This document shows positions 13,369 to 25,406 of a stretch of 64,000 nt of DNA, piece by piece (within the stretch, counting starts at the first letter, position 1; each line of letters begins with the position of its first letter). Origin of the DNA: Daphnia pulex (Eukaryota > Arthropoda > Branchiopoda > Diplostraca > Daphniidae). The position numbers and the translations under genes are program-made. The stretch spans positions 3,162,001 to 3,226,000 of the forward strand of contig NC_060026.1 in the NCBI RefSeq assembly GCF_021134715.1, given 5' to 3'. A model generated the notes under the pieces. It was not told the origin of the DNA and did no database searches. It worked only from the letters and a program-made list of their open reading frames with translations.

Positions 13369-14090
13369 ACCAAATTTTCAAGAAATGAAAAATATCTAAC
13401 TGCTTTTGACATTTGTCTAGTCGAATCCAAAACTCGACCCAATTTGTGAGACGGAACGTTATGAATTGCTTTGTATCTAGAGCTTATAGTCTCTTTTCAC
13501 CAGTTTACTATTCTACATGGCAATAGCTCTTCTGTAGTTCACGTTTGCCAGATTTGACACAATGCGTTGAATGTTGAATAGTGAATACAGAGAAAAGGGG
13601 ATCACGAAATTGGTCTCCGAAGCAATAACGTAAATTTTTTACGTACTAAGCAAATATTATAAAAATGTTGTTAAATACGATGGGAAGTTATAACATATTT
13701 TAGATTCAGATCAGACAGACGATTCGATTAAAAGTAGAAGTTGAAAGAAAGAGTTCAAAAATCAACATATCTAAGCAATTTTTATAAATGGCACAGCCAT
13801 TTAATTTAATTCAAATAGTAATCAAGATAAGAATCACCGACAGTTGCGAAAAAATGTTTCAGTAGCTAACTCCAGAAATTGACGAGAATTAAAGGCAGAA
13901 TAGAGAGGAAATATTAAGAAATTATCATACGAACTTTATATTTCCAAAAATATTTTTTAAGGTGCACCAACACTTAAATAATATTAAAGCATTGCTCCAA
14001 CGGCTGTATGAAATCATGTTTTTGTTCTTTTTTGCTTATAGAAAGTCGACAAGAATATAGTTGAGAAATCTTTTTCTTTAAGTAAATGGT
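13369..14090. other. Spacer between H2B and H4, nothing recognised
   Basis: AT-rich spacer of about 720 bp. In many arthropods this part of the quintet would carry H1, but no lysine/alanine-rich H1 frame is visible on either strand. Confidence 0.5.
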
Positions 14091-14106
14091 GGCCCTGAAA
14101 AGGGCC
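14091..14106 (-). terminator. Histone mRNA 3' stem-loop (H4)
   Basis: Minus-strand GGCCCTTTTCAGGGCC, about 40 bp after the H4 stop codon. Confidence 0.95.
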
Positions 14107-14147
14107 GATTGGATTGAAAGATCGGAGTATCAATAGCTAGAAAAGAT

Positions 14148-15164
<1,017 letters not shown>

Positions 15165-15197
15165 GCGACTTTTAAAATCCCTTTTGACTTACCAATC

Positions 15198-15213
15198 GGC
15201 CCTTTTCAGGGCC
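15198..15213 (+). terminator. Histone mRNA 3' stem-loop (H3, right copy)
   Basis: Plus-strand GGCCCTTTTCAGGGCC, 33 bp after the stop codon. It has the same distance and flanks as in the left H3 copy. Confidence 0.95.
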
Positions 15214-16558
15214 ACCATTTACTAAAGGAAAAGATTACCAACCACCCATGATTTTCATTACAATATTCTTGGAAATCTTTCTTGATGCCACAGACTGATG
15301 TCAATGAAAAGGACTGGCCTACAATAAAGAATACTCTTTCTTATCGCTAACCAACTACTGTTTCTTTCTAAATGTCAAAATTTTAACTTACTATACCTGT
15401 TCTGTGATTTCAATGTGCCTGTGAAAACGGTTAAATTTTCTGTAAACAAGAACAGACATGGAATTGTTATACAATAATTTGGAACTGCATCCAGATAAGT
15501 AAAGTACAATCTATGAAAGCTGTAGTGGGCTTAGAGTTTAAATTATGGGAAAATTGAATTTTAGAAGCAGTTAGTTTTAGTGGTTTTCAAATCAGATCTG
15601 GGAGTCGGTTTATCATTGTGAAGTTGTGATCCTCGCGACTCATTCTTTCAATCCCATTACTTTTATTCAAATTCACAACCACACTCCAAATCCTTAACTC
15701 CCTAACTATTTGTTTCAATATTCTGAGAAATAGATAAAAATTGCAATTTTCAATCAAGAACCATGCAAGAACACAGACGACTAACAAATCTACGCAGACG
15801 ACAAAGTAAACAAAACAAGCCACCTGGTGGCCAAAATTGCGAGCTCATCTAGCATTTTTGACGGCGCGACCCCTCAAAAACTTATTGCGGATTGCTCTCT
15901 CCACTTTTACGAAAGGAAGCAAAGAAATAGAAATGGGTGAATAAGAGAGATTTAAGGGACGAGAGACTATTTTTACATCGATAATTGATCTCAAAGTAAT
16001 TGATTCAGTTCTGATTACTTTTCTTTTCCTTTTACTCTACTTCTTAATGGGCTCCAAAGAAACTAACAAATCTCGTCTTCGGACGTCACCTTTTCTTTAT
16101 CAAAATTCCTCTCAAACTTTAGTGAAGACCCGGTAGGCCGTGATAATACCTCATTTTCACGACGAGTACAATAACATTACCCCTATATAAGAAATTATAG
16201 CACATCGATGCCGTTAAACAAGTCAATGCACAAGGAATCTAATTGATGAAATTTATTCTGGTTGACTATAACCATCGCCCAGAAAGTATATAAGAAGATT
16301 AACAGTTAAACCAACACCATCAATAAGAAGAGGAGCATAAGAAGAGTGGTTAAATTGGATACAATAATAACGCAAATGGTTCATTTTTGGGTTTATAATA
16401 TGTAAATGAAATAGAGTTGTAAAAAGTGCAGAGAAAACGAGAGTTACTTGACTAATTTGCAACACTTTTCCATGGGCAAGTCCAAGTCCGTTTCAAGGTC
16501 CAGATTGTCATGTCGAAGGAGTTTATGTGGTAGTCGGGTTGCTTCGATGAGAAATATC
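15214..16558. other. H3 downstream flank and intergenic sequence
   Basis: Up to about 16110 this is the right inverted-repeat arm. From there to the transglutaminase stop codon it is probably that gene's 3' UTR or spacer. No further gene is recognised. Confidence 0.5.
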
Positions 16559-19500
16559 TCAGTCACGAACGTGAATCGGACGAGAGCCAACAATGTCACC
16601 CAATTCGCGAGAGTTGAAAGTGGCAACCAATTTGCGCTCACCGTTGAATCGAGGAATGAACTTTTGGGCGAAACTGATCATCTCTCCCGGTTTCACGTCA
16701 CTGGCGAACAGAATTACTTGAATTAAATGAATATTACATTTTAAAAAAATAAATAAATCTCACCGGTATTTCACAGTTTGTGGGCGAACAAGGCCGGGTC
16801 CTTCGAATGTGAACTCGCACTCTGTCAGAGTAACTGACACTGGGTTCATAAAGCTGAACGTAGCGAAGCAATCCTGACCCACCTGCGGGTTTCCTCGGAT
16901 CTAAATTAAATTCAAATATTTAACATAAGAGCTGCGCATGACCACAGTAACGCTTAAGAAAGCTACCTGGACATCCAACTTGGGTTTCTCCAGCTGGAAG
17001 TCATCTTCTTCGCTCCACGACTGCTTAGTCTCTTGCACAGAAGCCATGGCAAAGATCTTGATATGGCCATAGTCGACAATTTTGTCGCGATATTCGTCCC
17101 AGCTGATGCGGACTTGCAGAGTTTCTCCTGATGTTTGAATTGCAACGAGATCAGTCGGGAAAATTTCATAATCAAAGCAGGCAGAAACAAAAATACTTAC
17201 GGCCTCCAGGTTGAAGAACAAACTGACGATCGCTGCGACCAAGACGACGCGCAGTAACTCCGGTGTAATAAACGGAGTTAGCAGATAGGATCGTCGTGAT
17301 GGTTCTCATTTCTTGTGAACGATTCTAAAATTGAAATGGAGCCAATAACATTTTAAATCAAGGAAAGCGCGGGAATTTCTTGCGGTTTAAAATACCTGGA
17401 CAAGAACTTGGAGATTGAAAGGCTGTCCCCAGGCAACTTTTTCTTGCTCAATCAAGTCAAAATAAACATCTTCGTTGACTGGTCGGTTGTCAAACATCGG
17501 CTGAGTTCGTTCAACACTGCGAGATGCGTTCATGGCTGAGACGCGTTCCGCTGCAGAGCTACCGGAATCGGTAGGATGACGTGATTCATCATACCAGGGT
17601 TTGCGAGCGATATCGACTGAACTTAATCGACGCACAGATGTTCCAGGGTAGTGCATCATATCCCTATTGTTATCTCTATCCCTCATATTCATATCTCTCC
17701 TTTCCAGATAGGGTGACGACATTCCCTGGTCTTTTCAATCACAATGAGACACAAATGTTAATAGGGGCTAAATCTATTTGACATTGTTCTAGAGCCTTAC
17801 TGAAGTGATAGTTGAAATCGCCTTGCTTCTGGTAGCGGGACATGCCATCAGGGTTCTTGTAAAGACTAGTGATATCTTCTGCGTCGGCGTCGCTGACGTC
17901 ATCGTCCGCTCCCGGTCGCTTGGTTAATATCATGCGGCCGACCCTGAAAATTTTGAATGGAATGAGCTCTAACTATTGAAACGCAAATAGCGAAAAAAAA
18001 AATGTTTTAGATGTTACTGGTAGTTGTTGACGTGAATTTTCCTGTATCCCCAGTGTGAAGTCTCGTCTTCCTGGAAGTGACTCACTTCAGCGTTGACCTC
18101 GGCAAACAGCTGCAATTTTCAGTTTGTCATCAATCGTCACTTTTAAAGGTAATAATTTCTTCTTTTAAAATCTTACATATGGGGTGTCGAAAGCGAATCC
18201 AACTTCGCCACGCCGAACCGACTCGACGGAAGAGGGTCCACGACGGAAAGCTTCAACGGCCAACGGTCCACGGCTCTTTTGATCTACTAAATGATTGAAT
18301 TTGATTAAAACATTTCACGATTTAATTCAACAACTTGGGTAACAAACCTCCCGTGTTCTTCTGCCAGAAATGAGGAGGGGGAGTGGGATCAATAGCCTGC
18401 CATCCATTGCAATTGGCTTGGAGATCAGGTCGTGACATCCAAACTTCAGTCCTTCTCGGTCAATCATAAAATTAAATCGAAGATGAAGCATTTAAAGAAT
18501 AAAATAATGTTACCAAGCGTGGAAGTTCCAAACGGCATCCTGATTGTCGCCATCTGGGCCACCTTTCATCTCATCGCCAAAGATGTCAAAGTACTTGTCG
18601 ACGGACAGGGTGTGGTTGGTATCACGTGCGGAAACGAAATTGGTCACGGGACGAGATGGAATACCCAAAGCGCGGAAGACTGTCAACATTTATAGAGGGG
18701 ATTATTACGGAAGCATGAAACTCGGTCATAGATTTAAATACTGGAAGTGGCCACGGCGGCAAACACCCAGCATTGTCCGTATTTGACTGGCTTGGATCCG
18801 TTGCGCAAGTAGTGCTCAAAGATTTTGTTGCTTCCAGTCCACACCCACGGGCAAACACCATCTTCGAACGAGCCTTCCCATTTGCCTTCCAATAATCCAA
18901 AGCCTTCGTTGGCGTTAATCTGTTAGTTCAAATGAAAAATAATCAAGAAATCGTTCACCAGCCTATGAATAATGAAATGTCATTTGATTACGATGGAAGC
19001 AATGGCGCGGACGACTTGGACAGGGTTGCCTCTCTCGGTCGGGTTGAGACCAGACTGTTCAAGCAAAAGCTGGGCAGCTGGCAGAGCAACGTCAGAGAAC
19101 TGTCCGTAGACCCAACGGCGTCCTTTCGGGCGGTGGTGAGTGCCTACAAATACCTTGCCAGTCTCGTTCATGAGATACTCCCTGCGAAGCTCCTCGTTGT
19201 CCAAGTAAACTGGGTCGTCTGTTAAATGTCATGGTGTAAAATAATCAAAATTTTGAATAGGCGATTTTAACATAAAATGGTGTCTATACAAATAACGCAC
19301 CTCGGCAGAAGGGGTTGAACAAGATGTAAATGTCATCCTTGAAACGGAATTCGTCGACGCGCGCACCGGGCGTCGTTGTCGTCGTTTCAATATTCACTCG
19401 CCATAATCCGACGAGCGCGTTGGCGGGGATGTGAACCTATCAAAAAGACATTTACCTTTTAAGCCACCGCCAAGTAATTCAGATTTACGATAGTTTTACT

Positions 19501-20603
19501 TGGAAAGTGATGTTGAAACCCTCCTGTTGATGGAGACGCATGTCCCACTTTTGCGGGGCCCGGCTGAATTCGCGCTGATTCATGCGGAAAGGCAAAACGA
19601 CTTTGGTTCCCTTGGTCACTTGAGGATTGGGGCCTAAAAGTCATAATATTAGCACTGAATTCTACTACTATCCATTTCGTGACTGTCTGTTTACCAAAAG
19701 TAAACGATGCCCGCAAGATGTCACGGCGTGGATCAAAGTTACGATCCTTCATGCGGATAGCCATGAAGAAAGGCTGGCCACGACGGAGAACGGTAGTTGA
19801 CGGTGAAGAAGATGAACGGTAGTCCATCGACAACATTGGGGACATTGGTGACATCGAAGACATGGAAGCCATGTTTGTCACGGACCTGGACATAGCCATG
19901 GATGATGGAGATCCAATGTCCTGTTATTAAAGTTTACAGTCGACAATTAGCGTACGAAATTAGCCAAAAGTCTCATCATTTGTTACGCGGCCGTTGTCAA
20001 AAACCATCTCGTAGCGATCAGTGCGATGTTCTCGGGCGTTGTCTCGTGAGAACAGCTCAACAGATTCGATCTTCAGGTTATCTGAGGGCACTAGATAGTT
20101 TTTCAAATTTGAAATTTGCTGTTGAACGAATGAAACGGAGAAAAGTATTACTTCCATCGGTGCGAATCTCTTCGACAGCTCGTTCAGCGCGACGACGTCT
20201 GTCCAAATCTTCGGCGTAGTGCGAGACCAATGAGGCGCGGTAAGCGGCGTTGCTGCCACCGGGACTGACTCCGGCGTTGTTACCCATTCCATCGCGATCG
20301 TTGTTACGGCGAACGAAGCTCGACGAATGGGCCAAGTTGTTCAAACCGGAATTGCTCATTGAACGATGCAACATAACTACGGATGTTTTTGAAAAAAACA
20401 GCATGACAAGATTATGGAAATTTAGTATTTTGGAATGTGCTGCTATTTACCTGGTGATCCTTGTTGAGTCATGTTCGAACGACGCAACATGCCTAAGTCA
20501 GATTTAAAAGAATTTCAATCAACATCGCATTGGATTAAAGAGGAAAACATTTTCAACTACTTATACCTGGAGATCCGGGTTGATTCAATGATGAAGAACT
20601 CAT
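16559..20603 (-). CDS. Transglutaminase (protein-glutamine gamma-glutamyltransferase)
   Basis: It crosslinks proteins by forming gamma-glutamyl-lysine bonds; arthropod members act in haemolymph clotting and cuticle. I place 19 coding exons on the minus strand: 20567-20603, 20451-20492, 20152-20376, 19987-20081, 19695-19920, 19500-19633, 19301-19436, 18992-19218, 18742-18919, 18514-18679, 18348-18451, 18177-18283, 18018-18109, 17801-17943, 17396-17730, 17201-17324, 16967-17127, 16764-16900, 16559-16700. They sum to 2,811 nt, or 936 residues. Catalytic Cys424 is in YGQCWVFAAV, His487 in WNFHAW and Asp510 in GWQAID, with the family's usual 23-residue His-Asp spacing. An N-terminal beta-sandwich precedes the core; two C-terminal beta-barrels follow and end in FNSRELGDIVGSRPIHVRD. 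The low-complexity Ser/Met-rich N-terminus is unusual. No signal peptide is seen, as is common in this family. Confidence 0.93.
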
Positions 20604-20822
20604 TGCGTCTAGAAAATGAAATGAAAAAATTACAGAATAAATATACTCCTTTTGAGCATAAAACACATTGCATCGTAGCGGGTAAACCCCTAACCATTTA
20701 GATAAATAAGATACTAAAAAGTAAAAATAGTGAATAACGAACAAGGAACGAAAAAACAAAAAATACAAAATTGTAAAACACTTAAGTAGATTTCCTAAAA
20801 ATTAGCAGTGAAATAACTTACC

Positions 20823-20960
20823 AAGATCAAATTGGTTTCTTTGGTCAAAATCAGAGAGGACGCAGCAAGACAGACCGGAGCCCGTGGTTTAACAAGCGTG
20901 TCTACCTTTTTGGGGAAGACAGGTCTACAGCACAAATGTCTCAACTGGAAAAGAGACGGA
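20823..20960 (-). other. Probable 5' UTR exon of transglutaminase
   Basis: A good splice donor (TTGGTAAG on the minus strand at about 20820) follows non-coding sequence and matches the acceptor in front of the ATG-bearing exon (ACGCAATG, 20608). The transcription start is not determined. Confidence 0.4.
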
Positions 20961-22186
20961 TAGGTTGAATTGGGTATTTAACTCGACGTTCCCGCGATCC
21001 AACGACGTGTTTACGCAGCTACTGCAAAACCAACACGAATTCATTCGGCGTCTTCCTTCGCTATTTATTCCCATCACATGCATCGTTGAGTTTGTGGTTC
21101 CAGACATCCTAGTTACAGATACGGAACTGGAACAAAAGCAGATGGAATTACTTTATAGTCACAACTATACCCTTTCAATTATGTATACTCACAGTCGCGG
21201 CGATTCAATTTCGTGCGTCTTTCTTGGTCACGGTCTACGCTTTTTTTCTTGCCATCCTCGCCGAATGTTGAAATCATGCTCGACTGTGCCGAACAAATAA
21301 GTTTTGTCATTTATAAGTATGTTCTTAACTACTAGTACGTGAGATTTTTTGCATTCAATTTTAAATATTACAGAAACATTCGTTGTAAATTTGTTTTGAA
21401 GCAGTGAAAACCGTCAAACCAGTATTAGGATGTTTGTAGACTTTATAACATAACTGACATAACTACAATCACTTTCATTCTAAATAAATATTAAATCAAA
21501 GCACAACATACGTGATCATGGGTGAAATTTATTTCCCGTTAAATGGCAACTGTCACCGTCCTCGAACCCGGTCGAACCGTCATCGAAATGATTTGCACGT
21601 TGCCATGGATAAACTGAAAACAAATCAAATGTCAGAGCTGTCACCTGTCAGAGCTGTCACTGTCAGTCTCACCTGCCAGGAATTAGATTGTCCATATCCA
21701 CTAATAAATCAATATTATTATTCAATCACGTTAAATGCAAATTTTTAATAAAGCAGCACTCTAATCACCTTACCTGATCACCTCACCTTTCTGCTCGGTC
21801 ACCTCGTCATACATGATTATATCAAATAGTAGGTGGTGTCTAAAGCGAAAGCGGTTTGGTAAATTTTTTAGTTGGTCGATGGCCATAACTGTAATGGAAA
21901 ATAAGTAAAATGCTCGAATACATGCAAAGGAGGGGTAAAGTAAAAATTTAACAAAATGCTTGATCATCCAGTCATCCCACACATAAAAATTTATAAAACA
22001 CAAAAAAATAATAAGAAAAAATCAAGAGTTTAAAGGTAAGTGAGCGCATATGCACATTAATTCACAGGAGTCAACGCGATTCCAAGTTCCTTATGAAAGA
22101 TTCAACGGGGTAATTCTAGTAATAAAAAATATAACAGTCTCAATCGATTTACCAAAAGAGGATCACCATAACTAACAGGAAAGATT
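20961..22186. other. Intergenic, one short direct repeat
   Basis: No gene is recognised. A 14-16 bp direct repeat (GTCAGAGCTGTCAC) occurs twice at about 21631-21660. The sequence is otherwise AT-rich and unremarkable. Confidence 0.5.
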
Positions 22187-23580
22187 TTACCTTGAACAGC
22201 ATTCAGCATCATTTTTCTCGCACCGAACGAACGGATTCCTATGCTGACTAAATCCTGGTCTTTCAAAGTGGTAAACATCGCCAGATCGATTTCGTTTTGA
22301 ATAAATAGATCTGAGAAAATCCAACAGAATTATACACACGCCGAGCCATGCGAACTGAAACAAAATATTATCGTTTACCTGAATAATGGGACAATAAACC
22401 AATTGTCTCCAAAAACTGTGATAAATGACGCGAGGAATTCTGGTCGAATCGAGAGGCTGCCAGTGATGCTGGCATGGAGGACTCGTTTGCAAAACCTGTT
22501 ACTCAAAGTTTGAATTCATTATACTGCAATAACCAATTATTAAAGAGAATAAATGACTTACGGGGTGAAGATTTTGTAGTGCTAGAATCCGGGCTGGAAG
22601 TGTCGACAGATCGTGGAACATTCATCGCGATCGTACTCGATTGCTGAGGAACATTGCCGTTATTCGAGGAAGACATTAAACTTAACAGCTTTTGGGAGGC
22701 TTGAACTACAAAGTAAACGAATTTAAATTTTTAGCACAATTCCAGCCAAAAACAATGGAGATGAAAAAATATTTACGGAAAGAACGATGTGCTGGGTAAT
22801 ATCCGGAAGAGCCAACCAAGTAGGAGATAAACTTGGGATGACAGTGGCCACATTGTTGGGCAACTCAAGACAACACTTCAGCACATCAAACAAATGTCCT
22901 GCAATTCAAATACAAATTGAAATATTTGTGAAGGTGAAGAAAGATATAAGACACATCATACGTGTGTTCCATTCATACGAGGTGAGTCTTATGGTCAGAA
23001 TATCTGAAGTGGAGTGTTCCAGGTGAAACATTACGTCAACATTTTGCGCTCTAACTAAAAGATGGCGGTTGAAGCGATCTGAAGGAATTTGAACCATTAA
23101 CTGCATCGGTAACAGTCCCTATGAAACGTGAAGAAAACATTTTATTTGGGGTAAATGGCAAGATCAAGAAGCAGATCAACTTACATTTAGCATAGAACTG
23201 GCCATGTAAACTTGATCCATAGACCCACGAATCCAAACGCAATATTTTTCGGCAGTTCCTTCAGGACAGAAACATCCGGGCAACGAATTCCAGCACCTTG
23301 TGGCTGTGATGATTTTGTCGATGTGGTCCCGAAACAATCCACACGTGATCGAACGATGTTTCCACTTTCATCACCACCGAATTCTAACAATACATAGAGT
23401 TAAACGTATGTGAAGGTTTGAGTGAATCAAGTTTCTTACCACAGGCGTATGAGTTATACGTCCAAAATACGTGACAGCGTCTTTGAGAAGTTGAAGACGA
23501 TCTTGTTGCCCACGGATATTGACCTGGCAACTAACGCCATCAATCCTGGAAACAGTGGGGACTGGGGACTTTGACACCAC
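22187..23580 (-). pseudogene. Inverted decayed copy of the Bicaudal-C-like gene
   Basis: Minus-strand exons match the + strand gene at 25407-27364 in the same order. They hold the KH-region exon with IDGVSCQVNIRGQQDRLQ (near 23530), one with GAGIRCPDVSVLKELPK (near 23290), one with MQLMVQIPSDRFNRHLL (near 23090), and the SAM-domain exons SRFDQNSSRHLSQFLET (near 22440) and IQNEIDLAMFTTLKDQDL (near 22300). The first KH exon was not found. In the GIRCPD exon a base is missing (AAAAATATTGC against AAAAAGTATTGC in the intact gene) and another is inserted (ACAAGGTGCTGG against ACAGGTGCCGG). The frame is therefore broken at least twice. Splice sites are largely kept, so decay looks recent. Confidence 0.8.
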
Positions 23581-23679
23581 TTTTGTCGTTATCTAGAATA
23601 GAGAAAACAAAGAACAGTAAGAGAGCTCATTGTTCTGTAAAAACACTTTACTATACCCTTGTATGTTATAATCATTACA

Positions 23680-24000
23680 TGAAGACAAACAAATTGAATA
23701 TTAATACTACTATTTTATATGAACTATGTGACAAAATTAATGAACCTTGTTGTATAGATCTATGATGTACTCTTAACGAAATTTTCATTAAGCGCAGATG
23801 TCTATAAATAGTTCCAACTGATACATTAAAATGTTCCGCCATATCTGTTGCCTTATATTTTCTTTCTAAATTCACAATCATATAAAATAAAATAAATTAT
23901 TAATATGCCTCACATGCACAAAGGAATTCAATTCAATGTTATTTTCTTACCAACAAGCTCTTTAATCTCTTCTTCTGTAAATTCAGTTTTCGAAGCCATC
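23680..24000 (-). other. Small helix-turn-helix-like fragment in two exons
   Basis: A minus-strand ATG at 24000 starts MASKTEFTEEEIKELVG, followed by a GTAAG donor near 23952. A second block reads LERKYKATDMAEHFNVSVGT then IYRHLRLMKISLR (about 23870-23770). The second block has the look of a HTH DNA-binding segment (ATDMAEHFNVSVGTIYRHLR), as in transposase or recombinase N-termini. No catalytic part follows, so it may be a transposon-derived remnant or a small gene. Family unknown. Confidence 0.35.
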
Positions 24001-25060
24001 TTTCCTTAGCCTGCAAGAAAAATATGCATTACATGTGAGATGTGATAAGTTATGCATTTTTCGTGAAAAGTTAGCTATTAATTATATTTGACTACAGCCT
24101 CAAGTCAGTTAAAAGATAACTTGTATGCACAATATAGGAAATGCATATTGGTAATAAACCATCCAGTATTCAAGTAAATTATTCAATAGCATTACCAATC
24201 ATACTTAGCGTAGATAGGACGTAATACGATCGAATAGTTTCAATTTTGGAATAAGATCCTACACGTGCAGACTAATGAAACATATTTTGTTACGTTAAAT
24301 CAGAACTACGTGATGAACTATCAGACGAATAAAATCAGCCTGATTAAATATCAACACTAAAGAATGTGGATGAATTAAAACGTGATCCAGTTAGCTAGCT
24401 GTCAACAACAGTAATGGAATTTGGCGTCAACTTTCCCTTGGTAACCAATGGTAATAACACGTGACTGAGTAGTGCAGAGATCAGCGCCACCGCATCTTCG
24501 AGCCTGTTTGTTTTCTTTGTTTGTTTACGTCAGCTGTCACGCGATTTGTAAACGCGAAACGCGAATTGTACTTAACCGTTAAAATAACAAAGTATGGGCC
24601 ATTTGAAAGAAAACGATCGCCAAGCATAATTCAATGGGCTAGAGAGAAAATTCCAAATGGAATGATAAATATGCCGCCATTTACAAAGTCCCATAACAAC
24701 CAATTGCGAGTTGATTTGGTTTTTCGTCAGAGAAATCCCGCCGCCCTGGTTTTTTTTCCCCACCTCCACCTGCGATCTCGGCGTCCATGTACATAGGTAA
24801 AATAGAGAAGTTTTCTGGATGTATACTACACTGATACCCACACTATGCGACTCACCTATAATCAAGGGCTTGATTTGACTTGCAAATAATTTTACGAACA
24901 AGAATTTGATAGCAAAAATGTCATTCTTCATCAGAATGAATTGTATTGCTAACTTTTTCAGAACGCATTTTTGTTTAACATTTATTTGTTTGTGTTTTGT
25001 CCTTCATTGTGGCAACGCAGCTTCTTTCAGATTCGTGTTGTTTTTCGTTAAATTTCAACT
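24001..25060. other. Intergenic, nothing recognised
   Basis: AT-rich sequence upstream of the Bicaudal-C-like gene. Short open frames show no recognisable domain. Confidence 0.45.
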
Positions 25061-25077
25061 GGAAATTCTGTTTGTTG

Positions 25078-25240
25078 ATTCAGGTTATTATGTTTGCGCA
25101 AACGAGTTTTCCAATCAAGTTCAAAGTAGACTTTTACTGGCTTTTGCTCCAGTTGTTTGGAAACCAACCGTGCAACCAAAAGAAATCGAGATAGCGCATC
25201 CAGTGATGTTAAAAAGTCTCTATGGGAATTACCGGTGCAT
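25078..25240 (+). pseudogene. Immunoglobulin-domain fragment (Dscam-like look)
   Basis: The frame reads DSGYYVCANEFSNQVQSRLL followed by LAFAPVVWKPTVQP and a further YGNYRC. This is the F-G end of one I-set Ig domain (D-x-G-x-Y-x-C), a linker, and what may be the start or end of the next. Cell-adhesion proteins such as Dscam have this pattern. No flanking Ig exons were seen, so it is probably an isolated relic. It ends about 170 bp before the Bicaudal-C-like start codon. Confidence 0.35.
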
Positions 25241-25406
25241 AGTGCGGCGGCATCTCTCTATAGTTTCGCCCCTCTTCTTTCGGAGAAGTGTTTTGAAGAA
25301 TGGGAGAGGTGAACCCAGGACGTTTGACCTCGAGTAACCGTATATAACCCCGTTGCTTCCAGTGTTGAGTCATCATTCGCTCTAGATCTTTCAGTCAAGC
25401 CACATC

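Noticed and set aside
12939-13442. 167-codon antisense frame over H2B
   Set aside because: Caused by codon bias of H2B; no independent start context or domain.
21631-21675. Short direct repeats as a possible CRISPR-like or satellite array
   Set aside because: Only two units of about 14-16 bp; no array.
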